DNA from: Bradyrhizobium sp.
GTDB lineage: Bacteria > Pseudomonadota > Alphaproteobacteria > Rhizobiales > Xanthobacteraceae
Direction of reading: 5' to 3'
Assembly: GCF_004799405.1 (NCBI RefSeq)
Contig: NZ_SSMW01000073.1
Span: 1 to 62,556 of the forward strand
Length of the DNA: 62,556 nt
Both the position numbers and the translations under genes were made by a program. Positions 38,343 through 47,894 of the stretch are shown here, one piece after another; the stretch's first letter is position 1, and each line of letters begins with the position of its first letter. The notes beneath the pieces are model-generated. The model searched no databases, had not been told where the DNA came from, and saw nothing but the letters and a program-made list of their open reading frames with translations.

Positions 38343-39317
38343 CTACTTCTCCGCCAGCGGGTGCAGGTCGCGCACCAGGCTCTTCAACCGTTCCTCGACC
38401 ACATGGGTATAGATTTGCGTGGTCGAGATGTCGGTATGGCCGAGCAGCGTCTGCACGATGCGCAGATCGGCGCCGTTGTGCAAAAGATGGCTTGCGAAGG
38501 CGTGACGCAGCACATGCGGGCTGACCAGCCGCGGCGCAAGGCCTGCCAATGCCGCCAACTCTTTAAGGTCGCGCGCGAAATGCTGGCGTGTCAGGTGGCC
38601 GCTTTCGCCGAACGAGGGAAACAGCCATTTCGAGCTGGCGGCGTTTTTCCTTTTCTCGGGCCTGAGCGCTTGCATCGCCGCGAGATAATCGGCCATCGCC
38701 TGTCGCGATGGTTCGTTCAGCGGCACCAGCCGTTCCTTGTTGCCCTTGCCGCGCACCACGATCATGCGGGCGTCGCGCCGCGCTGCAGACGCTGGCAGCG
38801 CCACCAGTTCCGATACCCGCAGACCGGTGGCGTAGAGCACCTCGAGCAGGCAATATAATCGCATCGCGCGAAGCCGGTGCTGCGCAGAAGCTCCCGGCGC
38901 TTCGGTCAACGACTTCGCCCGCGTCAGCAGGCGATCGACGTCCGCTATTGACAGTACCTTCGGCAGGCTGCGACCGCGCTTCGGGCCGGACAGGATCGCC
39001 GCGGGATCGTCGCTGCGAATTCGCTCGTTCAGCAGAAAGCGAAACAGATGCCGTATCGCCGACAGCCGCCGCGCCGCGCTCGACGGCTTGAAGCCGCGGG
39101 TCTCGAGATCGGCGAGGTAATCGCGCAGCCTTTGGGTTTCGACGCCGGCGAAGCCTTGCCCCTTGAAGGCTTGCCCCTTGGAGGCGAGAAATTGCGAAAA
39201 ATCCGCCAGGTCGCGGCGATAGGCGTCAAGCGTGTTGTCGCCCGCGCCCTGTTCCGCCGCGAGCATGTCGAGGAACAGGTTGATAAGCGTGGCGTCGGAG
39301 GTCTTGCTGGAACGCAT
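38343..39317 (-). CDS. xerD: Site-specific tyrosine recombinase XerD
   Basis: It resolves chromosome dimers at dif with XerC. 324 residues with an N-terminal SAM-like core-binding domain (8-100) and the catalytic domain with all active residues: Arg167 (TGLRVSELV), Lys191 (VRGKGNKERLVPL), His268 and Arg271 (SPHVLRHAFASHLL), His294 (LLGHTDISTTQIY) and nucleophile Tyr303. The sequence YTHVVEERLKSLVRDLHPLA ends it. It is a housekeeping Xer, not a phage integrase. It follows a 48-residue membrane protein by 16 bases. Confidence 0.93.
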   Translation of the reverse strand: MRSSKTSDATLINLFLDMLAAEQGAGDNTLDAYRRDLADFSQFLASKGQAFKGQGFAGVETQRLRDYLADLETRGFKPSSAARRLSAIRHLFRFLLNERIRSDDPAAILSGPKRGRSLPKVLSIADVDRLLTRAKSLTEAPGASAQHRLRAMRLYCLLEVLYATGLRVSELVALPASAARRDARMIVVRGKGNKERLVPLNEPSRQAMADYLAAMQALRPEKRKNAASSKWLFPSFGESGHLTRQHFARDLKELAALAGLAPRLVSPHVLRHAFASHLLHNGADLRIVQTLLGHTDISTTQIYTHVVEERLKSLVRDLHPLAEK

Positions 39318-39333
39318 CCGCCAACCCTAGCGC

Positions 39334-39480
39334 CTATTTCTTGAGGAACTTGTCTGCCGGGACGGTGATGGTCATTTCCCGCGGTTTCGGGTTAACGAAA
39401 TTCGCCAGCGCGAAAATCGTCCCATAGATGATCCCGCCGATCACAGCGACGACCGTCAGAAAGCGGAACAGACTGGGCAT
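39334..39480 (-). CDS. 48-residue single-helix membrane protein upstream of xerD
   Basis: A short frame from the ATG at 39480: MPSLFRFLTVVAVIGGIIYG, then TIFALANFVNPKPREMTITV, ending PADKFLKK. A single membrane helix (about residues 8-27) is followed by a short polar tail with PKPREMTI and a terminal DKFLKK. It has no stop codons and a typical GC3 bias, and it is 16 bases before xerD on the same strand, so it is very likely a real small protein. From memory, similar tiny proteins occur in Rhizobiales, sometimes mislabelled histidine kinase. Function unknown. Confidence 0.75.
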   Translation of the reverse strand: MPSLFRFLTVVAVIGGIIYGTIFALANFVNPKPREMTITVPADKFLKK

Positions 39481-39646
39481 CAACGAGCCTCAGGCGGCGA
39501 ATTAACCATTGAAATCATCGGGGTTGGCCGAGCCCCGACTACCACCATGTTCGCTACTCCGTTGCAAGAGTCTCTGGCAAGGGTATCGGCAGGGGTAGTA
39601 TAGGTGACGTGGAACCAGACAATGGTGGAAACGACAGAGCTATCAG

Positions 39647-40282
39647 ATGCCTGAGACAGCCTCACCGGCCGGCGCCAGCGCATCCCAGGAGGCCGAGATT
39701 ACGGCGGCTCTGGGAAAGCGTTCGGTCGTGCTGGTGGGTATGATGGGCGCCGGCAAATCCACCATCGGACGGCGGCTGGCGGCACGGCTAAGGCTGACTT
39801 TTCTCGATGCGGACAGCGAAATTGAGCTGGCTCACGCCGGCATGACGATCCCGGAAATTTTTGCGGCCTATGGCGAGCCGTATTTCAGGGACGGCGAGGC
39901 GCGGGTGATCGCGCGCCTGCTCGACAACGGTCCCGGCGTGATGGCGACCGGCGGTGGCGCGTTCATGCGCGAGGAGACCCGCAACCGCATCGATGACAAG
40001 GCGGTCTCGATCTGGCTCAAGGCGGATGCCGACATCATCATGCGCCGGGTGAAGCGCCGCGCCGACCGTCCGTTATTGCAAACGGCGGATCCCGCCGCCA
40101 CCGTCGGGCGTCTGCTCGAGGAACGCGAGCCGGTCTATCAGAGCGCCAACCTGATGATCTGGTCGCGCGACGTGCCGCACGAAAAGATCGTCGATGAATG
40201 CATCGAGGCCCTGCACGCCTGGCTGTGCGGTACGGCCCCGCCGGCGCAGGGAACACCCGACAAAATGGGCGCAACACAGTGA
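39647..40282 (+). CDS. aroK: Shikimate kinase
   Basis: It phosphorylates shikimate with ATP in aromatic amino-acid synthesis. 211 residues; about 25 N-terminal residues precede the core. The P-loop is VGMMGAGKSTIGRRLA, then LTFLDADSEIE (substrate-binding Asp), FRDGEARVIARLL, MATGGGAFM and RADRPLL (lid Arg). The tail is longer than in E. coli. The TGA stop overlaps the GTG of aroB by 4 bases, so aroK-aroB are coupled. Confidence 0.95.
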   Translation: MPETASPAGASASQEAEITAALGKRSVVLVGMMGAGKSTIGRRLAARLRLTFLDADSEIELAHAGMTIPEIFAAYGEPYFRDGEARVIARLLDNGPGVMATGGGAFMREETRNRIDDKAVSIWLKADADIIMRRVKRRADRPLLQTADPAATVGRLLEEREPVYQSANLMIWSRDVPHEKIVDECIEALHAWLCGTAPPAQGTPDKMGATQ

Positions 40283-41427
40283 CCGCGCCGCTGAAGCATT
40301 CCGACACCATCACGGTCGGCGTCGCGCTCGGCGCGCGCGCCTATGATATCGTTATCGGTCGCGACGTGCTGCAATCGCTGGGCGCCCGCGTCGCATTTTT
40401 GCGGCCCGGCGCGCGCGCCGCCATCGTTACCGACCGTAATGTCGCAAAGCATTGGCTGGAGAAGACCGAGGCGTCGCTGTCGGAAGCAGGCATCGCCACG
40501 TCGCGAATCGTCGTCGAGGAGGGCGAGGGCTCGAAAACCTATGCCGGGCTGGAGCAGGTCAGCGAAGCGCTGATCGCAGCGAAAATCGAGCGTAACGATC
40601 TGGTGATCGCGCTTGGCGGCGGCGTGGTGGGCGATCTCGCGGGCTTCGCAGCCGCAATCCTTCGCCGTGGCGTCGATTTCGTGCAGGTGCCGACCTCGTT
40701 GCTGGCGCAGGTCGACTCCTCGGTCGGCGGCAAGACCGGAATCAATTCGCCGCGCGGGAAAAATCTTGTCGGTGCGTTCCACCAGCCGGCTCTGGTGGTC
40801 GCGGACACTGCCGTGCTCGACACGTTGTCGCCGCGCCAGTTCCGCGCCGGCTATGCCGAAGTCGCCAAATACGGCGTGCTCGGCGATGAGGCGTTTTTCA
40901 CCTGGCTGGAGAAAAACCACGCCGATATTTTTTCCGGAGGGGCGGCGCGCGAGCACGCCATCGCCACCTCCTGCCGCGCCAAAGCCGCGATCGTGGCGCG
41001 CGACGAACGCGAGACCGGTGAGCGCGCGCTGCTCAATCTCGGTCATACTTTCGGCCATGCGCTGGAGGCCGCGACCGGCTTTTCCGACCGGCTGTTCCAT
41101 GGCGAAGGTGTTTCCGTCGGCATGGTGCTGGCGGCGGAATTTTCCGCGCAGCTTGGCATGATCGGTGAAGCGGACGCGGCGCGTATCAGGCACCATCTTG
41201 CCGGGGTGGGCCTGCCAACCCATTTGCAGGACATCGCCGGATTCAGCCAGGAGGGGTTGGGCGATGCCGATGCCCTGATGGGGCTGATGGCGCAGGACAA
41301 GAAGGTCAAGCGCGGCCGGCTCACTTTCATCCTGCTCAAGGCCATAGGCGAGGCCGTCGTCGCTCCCGACGTCGAGCCTTCGCTGGTTCGTGATTTTCTG
41401 AGCGCCAGGCTGGCGCGCAAGATTTAG
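40279..41427 (+). CDS. aroB: 3-dehydroquinate synthase
   Basis: It converts DAHP to 3-dehydroquinate using NAD+ and a divalent metal. 382 residues from the GTG at 40279 (GTGA overlap with aroK). Seen: NAD-binding ALGGGVVGDLAGFAAAILRR, VPTSLLAQVDSSVGGKTGIN, FHQPALVVADTAVLDTLSPR, RAGYAEVAKYGVL, and the metal-ligand regions ERALLNLGHTFGHALEA and FHGEGVSVGM. An open frame begins earlier (40198) but is only an alternate frame of aroK. Confidence 0.96.
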   Translation: MTAPLKHSDTITVGVALGARAYDIVIGRDVLQSLGARVAFLRPGARAAIVTDRNVAKHWLEKTEASLSEAGIATSRIVVEEGEGSKTYAGLEQVSEALIAAKIERNDLVIALGGGVVGDLAGFAAAILRRGVDFVQVPTSLLAQVDSSVGGKTGINSPRGKNLVGAFHQPALVVADTAVLDTLSPRQFRAGYAEVAKYGVLGDEAFFTWLEKNHADIFSGGAAREHAIATSCRAKAAIVARDERETGERALLNLGHTFGHALEAATGFSDRLFHGEGVSVGMVLAAEFSAQLGMIGEADAARIRHHLAGVGLPTHLQDIAGFSQEGLGDADALMGLMAQDKKVKRGRLTFILLKAIGEAVVAPDVEPSLVRDFLSARLARKI

Positions 41428-41446
41428 ATAAAGTGATCGTTACGTC

Positions 41447-42754
41447 ATGGACTGGCTTACATTCTCCATCGTCATCGGCTGCCTGCTGATCTCGGCGTTC
41501 TTTTCGATGAGCGAGACCGCGCTGACCGGCGCGTCGCGCGCCAGCATGCTGCGGCTGTCGAAGCAGGGCAATCGCGAGGCCGGCGTGGTCTCCAGCCTGT
41601 TTGCTATGCGCGAGCGCATGATCGGCGCGCTGCTGCTCGGCAACAACATCGCCAATATCGGCGCCTCGGTGCTGGCGACCGGGATCTTCACCGCATGGTT
41701 CGGCGAGGTCGGCGTGATCTATGCCACCGCCGTGATGACGGTGATGGTGGTGATTTTCGCCGAGGTGCTGCCCAAGACCATCGCCATCAACGCGCCGGAC
41801 CGGGTGTCGCTGCTGGTCGCGCGTCCGATGAAACTGATGGTGTACCTGCTCGGACCGTTGCTCACGGTGATCGAGGCGATCGTTCGCGTCCTGATGAGAG
41901 CGCTGGGCATCAAGATCGGGGCCAACCAGCCGGTGCTGTCGCCGACCGAGCGCTTGCGCGGTGCGGTCGACCTGCTGCATCACGAAGGCAAGGTCGAAAA
42001 GCAGGACCGCGACATGTTCGGCGGTTTGCTGGATTTGCGCGAACTTCAGGTCTCCGACGTGATGGTTCATCGCACCGAAATGGTGATGATCAACGCCGAC
42101 CTGCCTCCGGAAGAACTGGTGCGCGAGGTGCTGGCGACCGAATACACCCGGATTCCGCTGTGGCGCGACAAGCCGGAAAACATCATCGGCGTGCTGCACG
42201 CCAAGGATTTGCTGCGCGCCATCCGCGCCTCGGAAGGCGACACCTCGAAGATCGACGTTTCGACCATCGCGTTGCCGCCGTGGTTCGTGCCGGAGATGCG
42301 CCCGGTATCCGAACAGCTCAAGGCGTTCCGCCGCCGCAAGACCCACTTTGCGCTGGTGGTCGATGAATACGGCGAAGTCGAAGGCATGGTGACGCTGGAG
42401 GATATTCTGGAAGAAATCGTCGGCGACATCTCCGACGAGCACGACGTGGTGGTGGCCGGCGTCCGCGCCCAGCCCGACGGCTCGGTGGTGGTCGACGGTT
42501 CGGTGCCGATCCGCGATCTCAACCGCGCGATGGACTGGCACCTGCCCGATGAGGAGGCGACCACGGTTGCCGGCCTGGTGATTCACGAGGCGCGCTCGAT
42601 CCCGGAACGCGGCCAGAGTTTCACATTCCACGGCTTTCGTTTCCGGGTCTTGCGCCGCGAGCGCAACCGGATCACCGCATTGCGGATCGTGGCGGTGCCG
42701 CGCGAGGCCGAGTTCGGGGAGAAAAAGCCCAAGCGCGCCGGCACGGCGTTCTGA
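41447..42754 (+). CDS. CNNM/CorC-type transporter (DUF21, CBS pair, CorC_HlyC)
   Basis: 435 residues: a DUF21/CNNM membrane domain (about 1-190; FSMSETALTGASRASMLRL, LLLGNNIANIGASVLATGIF, VIFAEVLPKTIAINAP), a CBS pair (about 205-345; PLWRDKPENIIGVLHAKDLL, HFALVVDEYGEVEGMVTLED), and a C-terminal CorC_HlyC domain (DGSVVVDGSVPIRDLNRAMD). The family exports or resists Mg2+/Co2+; older names such as hemolysin are misleading. It starts 19 bases after aroB and is probably in the same transcript, as is common in alphaproteobacteria. Confidence 0.9.
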   Translation: MDWLTFSIVIGCLLISAFFSMSETALTGASRASMLRLSKQGNREAGVVSSLFAMRERMIGALLLGNNIANIGASVLATGIFTAWFGEVGVIYATAVMTVMVVIFAEVLPKTIAINAPDRVSLLVARPMKLMVYLLGPLLTVIEAIVRVLMRALGIKIGANQPVLSPTERLRGAVDLLHHEGKVEKQDRDMFGGLLDLRELQVSDVMVHRTEMVMINADLPPEELVREVLATEYTRIPLWRDKPENIIGVLHAKDLLRAIRASEGDTSKIDVSTIALPPWFVPEMRPVSEQLKAFRRRKTHFALVVDEYGEVEGMVTLEDILEEIVGDISDEHDVVVAGVRAQPDGSVVVDGSVPIRDLNRAMDWHLPDEEATTVAGLVIHEARSIPERGQSFTFHGFRFRVLRRERNRITALRIVAVPREAEFGEKKPKRAGTAF

Positions 42755-42756
42755 AC

Positions 42757-43032
42757 TCAGCGCCGGGTCTCTCCCGGGGTCTGCGCTTTGATCGCCAGCG
42801 CGTGCACGTGTCCGGCGAGTTCGGCCGCCAGCGTCGCATTAATCATGCGGTGGCGTTCGATCCGGCTCTTCCCTTCGAACGCCGGCGACACGATATGGAC
42901 TCTGAAATGCGTCTCGCCGCCCGGCCTGTGGCCGGTATGGCCCTCATGAAGATGTGATTCGTCCGTGACATCGAGGCTTTCCGGCGAGAAAGCTTCGCGC
43001 AACTTGTTTGTGATAAGGTCTCTGGCGCTCAT
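42757..43032 (-). CDS. bolA: BolA family protein
   Basis: 91 residues with the BolA fold: KLREAFSPESLDVTDESHLH, then ETHFRVHIVSPAFEGKSRIE, RHRMINATLAAELAGHVHAL. The invariant RHR and the C-terminal HALAI are present. BolA proteins bind [2Fe-2S] with monothiol glutaredoxins and affect iron homeostasis and envelope genes. The stop lies 2 bases from the convergent CNNM gene. It is divergent from the DnaJ-like gene. Confidence 0.92.
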   Translation of the reverse strand: MSARDLITNKLREAFSPESLDVTDESHLHEGHTGHRPGGETHFRVHIVSPAFEGKSRIERHRMINATLAAELAGHVHALAIKAQTPGETRR

Positions 43033-43141
43033 GGCGGGGCAATACGTCCGTCACCGCGCTTCGTCAATGGCGCATCGAGGGTAAAGGGTTTCGCAATGTC
43101 AAGACTTGAAGCCTTATCGATTGCGTAGTCATAGTCAGCCA

Positions 43142-43804
43142 ATGCCGATTGATTCATCAAAATTCTTCGACTCCATTCGCATCAAGCCCAACAAGCTGAG
43201 CGCGAAGCAGCAGGCGCAGGCGCGCGAAGAATCCGCGATGTGCGAATGGCCCGACTGCAAGAACAAGGGGCCGCACCGCGCGCCCAAGGGCCGGGCCAAC
43301 GACAAGGAATACTGGCACTTCTGTCTCAATCACGTCCGCGAATACAACCAGTCCTATAATTTCTTTTCCGGCATGAATCCGGATGCGGTGGCGCGCTACC
43401 AGAAGGATGCGCTGACCGGCCATAGGCCGACCTGGAAGATGGGCGCCAACACCAGCGCCAAAAAGGGCAAGGGCAGCCCCGAGGCCGACCTGGAAGGCGC
43501 TTCCGATCCGTTCAGCATGTTCAGCGAACTCAACGGCCGCGGCCGCTGGCGGCCGGGTCCGGGCGGAGCTGCCGGCGAGGCCAAGGTCGAAACCAGGAAA
43601 ATATTCAATGCCGAGCGCAAGGCGCTGCAGGTGATGGGGCTCGGCTCCGATGCGACGCTGGAGATCGTCAAGGCCAAATACAAGGCGCTGGTCAAACAGC
43701 ATCATCCCGACGCCAATGGCGGCGATCGCTCCACCGAGGATCGCCTGATCGAAATCATCAAGGCCTATAATTACCTCAAGACCGTGGTGCGCGGCGCTGG
43801 CTAG
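43142..43804 (+). CDS. DnaJ-domain protein with N-terminal Cys/His motif
   Basis: 220 residues from the ATG at 43142 (MPIDSSKFFDSIR). A Cys/His cluster near residues 30-65 (CEWPDCKNKGPHRAPKG, then EYWHFCLNHVREYN) looks like a small zinc site. The J-domain is at the C-terminus: QVMGLGSDATLEIVKAKYKA, LVKQHHPDANGGDRSTEDRL, with the essential HPD triad, then EIIKAYNYLKT. It would stimulate a DnaK/Hsp70 partner; clients unknown. It is close to bolA (divergent) and convergent with the DedA gene, 3 bases away. Confidence 0.88.
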   Translation: MPIDSSKFFDSIRIKPNKLSAKQQAQAREESAMCEWPDCKNKGPHRAPKGRANDKEYWHFCLNHVREYNQSYNFFSGMNPDAVARYQKDALTGHRPTWKMGANTSAKKGKGSPEADLEGASDPFSMFSELNGRGRWRPGPGGAAGEAKVETRKIFNAERKALQVMGLGSDATLEIVKAKYKALVKQHHPDANGGDRSTEDRLIEIIKAYNYLKTVVRGAG

Positions 43805-43807
43805 CGG

Positions 43808-44509
43808 CTAGGCGCCGTCGCGGCGTGCGCCGGGATCGCCGGGAGTGAGAACTGGATTCGGCGCAGGTTCGATCACGCCGCCGCCATGGCCGCGCCGGAC
43901 GGTCCAGACCCCCAGCGCCACGATCAACGCCGCCCCGATCACCAGCGGTATCCAGTAGTGTTTGGCTTGGCCGCCGATGCCGGCGGCTCCGCCGTAATAT
44001 TCGAGCGCCGACACCGCCATCACGCCCGGCAACACATGCACTGGCGCCCACAGCAGGATCGCCGGAATGTTGACGGCGTAAAAGCGCAAGGGCGGCATGC
44101 CCAGCGCGCCCGCCGTGATCGGCACAAAGGCCCGGATCGGCGGCACGAAGCGTGCAAAGAACACCGCCAGCGCCCCCCAGCGATGAAAGAACGCCTCGCT
44201 CTGCGCGACCACGCGCGGGTAATTGGCCATCGGGCGGGAACTCAGGATCTCGCGCTGGGCGCGGTGTCCGATCCAGAACGCCGTTCCATCGCCCAGCATC
44301 GCGCCGGCCATCGCCGCCGCCAGCACGCTCTCGAGCCGCAATTCGCCGCCCGGAACCAGCGCGCTCAGCGCCAGGATGATGGTCGAGCCCGGGACCACCG
44401 AGCCCACGATCGGCACGGCCTCCAGCAAGGCGGCGAGAAATAGCGTGAGATAGGCAAGCCAGGCGTGCGAGGAGACGAAGGCAATCAGGGGGTCGATGAA
44501 TGAGGCCAC
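43808..44509 (-). CDS. DedA family (SNARE-associated/VTT) membrane protein
   Basis: 233 residues from the GTG at 44509 (AGGA 5 bases upstream). DedA signatures: [60 protein letters not shown], and [20 protein letters not shown]. The RFxPxxR-type motif ([16 protein letters not shown]) is essential in the family, which supports lipid (undecaprenyl phosphate or phosphatidylethanolamine) flipping and membrane stress resistance. Its frame remains open to 44911, but no conserved residues occur upstream of 44509. The short tail is Pro/Gly-rich. Confidence 0.9.
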   Translation of the reverse strand: MASFIDPLIAFVSSHAWLAYLTLFLAALLEAVPIVGSVVPGSTIILALSALVPGGELRLESVLAAAMAGAMLGDGTAFWIGHRAQREILSSRPMANYPRVVAQSEAFFHRWGALAVFFARFVPPIRAFVPITAGALGMPPLRFYAVNIPAILLWAPVHVLPGVMAVSALEYYGGAAGIGGQAKHYWIPLVIGAALIVALGVWTVRRGHGGGVIEPAPNPVLTPGDPGARRDGA

Positions 44510-44819
44510 AAAATTCCTGTGCTGGACGACGGTCCGGGTCGGTCGCAGACCTAACATAAACGGCGGCGGGAGTGGAAAGTGCCATGGCGACGCGGCTTGC
44601 GGGCGGCTGCCCAAAATTGCCGCGGCCAAGTACGGCGTGATTCGCAGGGCAGCCTTCCAAAAACCGCGACAAGAGCCTATCTTGATGATAACGCAACGGA
44701 ACTTTGATTGCGCCGCGGGCTTCTGCCGGCCGCGGCTCTCTGATAGGTTCCGGCCAGCACCCATCCGCAGCCACGTAAGCAAATCTGGTTTCGGTAGCGT
44801 CCGGGACCTCGGAGGATTG
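44510..44819. other. 310-bp divergent region between dedA and cobS
   Basis: No gene is seen. It must hold promoters for both neighbours. I looked for a cobalamin riboswitch ahead of cobS and found no B12-box-like sequence, so B12 control by that route is unsupported. The only clear signal is GGAGG at 44811-44815, four bases before the cobS ATG. Confidence 0.5.
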
Positions 44820-45827
44820 ATGACGACCGCCGCCATGACCAAAGCGCCCGAATCCGCCGCTCCCGCCGGTTTGCCCGACATGAAGGTGTCGGTCCGGCAA
44901 GTGTTCGGCATCGACAGCGACCTCGAGGTACCGGCCTATTCCGAAGTCGATCCGCATGTGCCGGATATCGATTCGGATTACCGGTTCGATCGCGCCACGA
45001 CGCTGGCGATTCTCGCCGGCTTCGCCAAGAACCGCCGCGTCATGGTCACCGGCTATCACGGCACCGGCAAGTCGACCCACATCGAACAGGTCGCCGCACG
45101 CCTGAACTGGCCCTGCGTGCGCGTCAATCTCGACAGCCACATCAGCCGGATCGATCTGGTCGGCAAGGATTCCATCGTGGTGCGCGACGGCATGCAGGTC
45201 ACCGAGTTCCGCGACGGCATCCTGCCGTGGGCCTTGCAGCACAACATCGCGCTGGTGTTCGACGAATACGACGCCGGCCGCCCCGACGTGATGTTCGTGA
45301 TCCAGCGCGTGCTGGAAGTCTCCGGCCGCCTGACGCTGCTCGACCAGAACAAGGTGATCAAGCCGCATCCGGCGTTCCGGCTGTTCTCGACCGCCAACAC
45401 GGTCGGGCTCGGCGACACCTCCGGCCTCTATCACGGCACCCAGCAGATCAACCAGGGCCAGATGGACCGCTGGTCGATCGTCACCACGTTGAACTATCTC
45501 GCCCATGACGAGGAAGTCGAGATCGTGCTGGCGAAAGCCCATCATTATCGCACCCAGGAGGGCCGCGACATCGTCAACAAGATGGTGCGGCTGGCGGACC
45601 TCACCCGCAACGCCTTCGCCAATGGCGATCTGTCGACGGTGATGAGCCCGCGTACCGTGATCACCTGGGCGGAGAATGCCGAGATCTTCACCGATATCGG
45701 TTTTTCGTTCCGTGTCACCTTCCTCAACAAGTGCGACGAGTTGGAACGGCCGCTGGTCGCCGAATTCTACCAGCGCTGCTTCAACGCCGAGCTCGCCGAA
45801 TCTTCGGTGAACGTGGCGATGAGCTGA
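44820..45827 (+). CDS. cobS: Cobaltochelatase subunit CobS (AAA+ ATPase)
   Basis: It powers insertion of Co2+ into hydrogenobyrinic acid a,c-diamide with CobN and CobT in aerobic B12 synthesis. 335 residues from the ATG at 44820. The N-terminal CobS domain ([20 protein letters not shown]) precedes the ATPase: Walker [10 protein letters not shown] (78-86), Walker [15 protein letters not shown], sensor 1 [14 protein letters not shown], and a late [12 protein letters not shown]. An alternative ATG is at 44835. CobN is not in the window. Confidence 0.95.
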   Translation: MTTAAMTKAPESAAPAGLPDMKVSVRQVFGIDSDLEVPAYSEVDPHVPDIDSDYRFDRATTLAILAGFAKNRRVMVTGYHGTGKSTHIEQVAARLNWPCVRVNLDSHISRIDLVGKDSIVVRDGMQVTEFRDGILPWALQHNIALVFDEYDAGRPDVMFVIQRVLEVSGRLTLLDQNKVIKPHPAFRLFSTANTVGLGDTSGLYHGTQQINQGQMDRWSIVTTLNYLAHDEEVEIVLAKAHHYRTQEGRDIVNKMVRLADLTRNAFANGDLSTVMSPRTVITWAENAEIFTDIGFSFRVTFLNKCDELERPLVAEFYQRCFNAELAESSVNVAMS

Positions 45828-45847
45828 GTGTCCTCGAGGCTTCCCGA

Positions 45848-45972
45848 ATGTCGTCCCGGCTTTGAGTCGGGACCCATGGGCCGGGAAGTCTCGGCAGAGT
45901 GATAGTGCCAGAGCCGGGAAATAAGATGACCGCCGGTGATGACGGGTCCCTGCTTTCGCAGGGATGACGGCG
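45848..45972. repeat. Paired-hairpin repeat between cobS and cobT
   Basis: Two hairpins of opposite polarity: GTCCCGGCTTTGAGTCGGGAC on the left, and GGGTCCCTGCTTTCGCAGGGA on the right, flanked by GTCGTCC and GATGACGG. It occupies nearly all of the 162-bp gap between the two chelatase genes. The right arm shares its core with the palindrome after ubiG. Confidence 0.65.
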
Positions 45973-45989
45973 GTGAGACCAGGGCTGCA

Positions 45990-47888
45990 ATGACGACGTC
46001 CAACACCAAGTTCCGCACCGGAGCCAAGGAAGCGCCGACCGAGCCGTTCAAGCGCGCGGTGACGGCGTGCCTGCGCGCGATCGCCAAGACCCCAGAGCTG
46101 GAAGTGACGTTTGCCGCCGAGCGTCCGGGTCTGGCGCCCGGCAAGGCGCGGCTGCCGGAGCCGGCGCGCAAGATGACGCGGCGCGATGCCGCCATCGTCC
46201 GCGGCCATGCCGATTCCATCGCGCTGAAGCTCGCCTGCCACGATCCGAAGGTGCACCGCAAGCTGATGCCGGGAAACCCGCAGGCGCGCGGCGTATTCGA
46301 AGCGGTCGAGCAGGCCCGCGTCGAGGCGCTCGGCTCGCGGCGGATGGCGGGGGTGGCGAAGAACCTGACCGCCATGCTCGATGATCATTTCCACCGCGGC
46401 AAGTTCGACGAGATCACCGACCGCGCCGACGCGCCGTTGTCGGATGCGCTGGCGATGCTCGTGCGCGAACGCCTGACCGGCCTTGCGCCGCCGGCCGCCG
46501 CCCGCAAGATGGTCGACCTCTGGCGCCCGGTGCTGGAAGACAAGATCGGCGCGCGGCTCGACCGGCTCGATCGCCTGGCCGAGGATCAGGCCAAGTTCGG
46601 CGACGCCGTCCATGACCTGCTGACGGCGCTTGAACTCGGCGACGACCGCAACGCCGAGTCCGACGACGACAACCAGGACGACAACCAGGACGGCGAGAGC
46701 GACCAGTCCGGCGCCGAAGGCTCGTCCGACAGCGATGCCGCGCAGGAGATGAGCGCCGACCAGGCCCAGGCCACTTCGGATGAGATGTCCGAAAGCGCGA
46801 TGGAAAGCGCGCAGGCTTCCACCTCGGATACTTTCGACGACGGCGAACTCGGCGACGACGAGACCCCGGGCGAAGCGACGCGGCCGAATTCGCGCGGCGC
46901 CAACGAGCCGCGCGGTCCGGAATATCACGCCTTCGCGCCGAAATTCGACGAGGTGATCGCCGCCGAAGACCTCTGCGACCACGACGAACTGGAACGGCTG
47001 CGCAGCTACCTCGACAAGCAGCTTGCGCATCTGCAAGGCATCGTGGCGCGGCTGGCGAACCGGCTGCAGCGCCGCCTGATGGCGCAGCAGAACCGCGCCT
47101 GGGAGTTCGACCTCGAGGAAGGCGTGCTCGATCCGGCGCGGCTGTCGCGGGTGGTGACCGATCCCTATCATCCGCTGTCGTTCATGAACGAAAAGGAAGC
47201 CACCTTCCGCGACACCGTGGTGACGCTGCTGCTGGACAATTCCGGCTCGATGCGCGGCCGGCCCATCACGGTGGCCGCCACCTGCGCCGATATCCTGGCG
47301 CGCACGCTGGAGCGTTGCGGCGTCAAGGTCGAAATCCTCGGCTTCACCACCCGGGCCTGGAAGGGCGGCCAATCCCGCGAGGCGTGGCTGGCGGCCGGCA
47401 AGCCGGCCAATCCCGGACGCCTCAACGATCTGCGCCACATCATCTACAAGTCCGCCGACGCGCCGTGGCGGCGGGCGCGCAAGAACCTGGGCCTGATGAT
47501 GCGCGAGGGCCTGCTCAAGGAAAACATCGACGGCGAGGCGCTGGACTGGGCGCACAAGCGGCTGCTCGGGCGCTCCGAGCAGCGCAAGATCCTGATGATG
47601 ATCTCCGACGGCGCGCCGGTCGACGACTCCACGCTGTCGGTCAATCCCGGCAATTATCTCGAGCGTCATCTGCGCCACATCATCGAGGAAATCGAGACCC
47701 GTTCGCCGGTCGAACTGATCGCGATCGGCATCGGCCACGACGTGACGCGCTATTATCGCCGCGCGGTCACCATCGTGGACGCCGAGGAACTCGGCGGCGC
47801 CATCACCGAAAAGCTCGCCGAGCTGTTCAGCGAGACCCAGGGCGCTGCGCCCGCGGCAAGAGGCCCCAAGCGGCGGCTGCATTCGTAA
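45990..47888 (+). CDS. cobT: Cobaltochelatase subunit CobT
   Basis: Partner of CobS in aerobic cobalt insertion. 632 residues from the ATG at 45990 ([20 protein letters not shown]). The N-terminal CobT domain (1-210) is followed by a very acidic linker of Asp/Glu/Ser/Gln (about 210-310), then a C-terminal von Willebrand A domain with the MIDAS motif DNSGSMRG near residue 416 and [12 protein letters not shown] near 540. [16 protein letters not shown] and [14 protein letters not shown] are standard. The vWA binds the metal or CobN. It is separated from cobS by a repeat; the phytase-like gene starts 6 bases after its stop. Confidence 0.95.
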   Translation: MTTSNTKFRTGAKEAPTEPFKRAVTACLRAIAKTPELEVTFAAERPGLAPGKARLPEPARKMTRRDAAIVRGHADSIALKLACHDPKVHRKLMPGNPQARGVFEAVEQARVEALGSRRMAGVAKNLTAMLDDHFHRGKFDEITDRADAPLSDALAMLVRERLTGLAPPAAARKMVDLWRPVLEDKIGARLDRLDRLAEDQAKFGDAVHDLLTALELGDDRNAESDDDNQDDNQDGESDQSGAEGSSDSDAAQEMSADQAQATSDEMSESAMESAQASTSDTFDDGELGDDETPGEATRPNSRGANEPRGPEYHAFAPKFDEVIAAEDLCDHDELERLRSYLDKQLAHLQGIVARLANRLQRRLMAQQNRAWEFDLEEGVLDPARLSRVVTDPYHPLSFMNEKEATFRDTVVTLLLDNSGSMRGRPITVAATCADILARTLERCGVKVEILGFTTRAWKGGQSREAWLAAGKPANPGRLNDLRHIIYKSADAPWRRARKNLGLMMREGLLKENIDGEALDWAHKRLLGRSEQRKILMMISDGAPVDDSTLSVNPGNYLERHLRHIIEEIETRSPVELIAIGIGHDVTRYYRRAVTIVDAEELGGAITEKLAELFSETQGAAPAARGPKRRLHS

Positions 47889-47894
47889 ACCTCC

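Noticed and set aside
38343..39317. Phage or integrative-element integrase
   Set aside because: The sequence and length fit housekeeping XerD, and no att repeats or mobile genes lie nearby.
44510..44819. Cobalamin riboswitch ahead of cobS
   Set aside because: No B12-box-like segment or matching helices could be recognised by eye.
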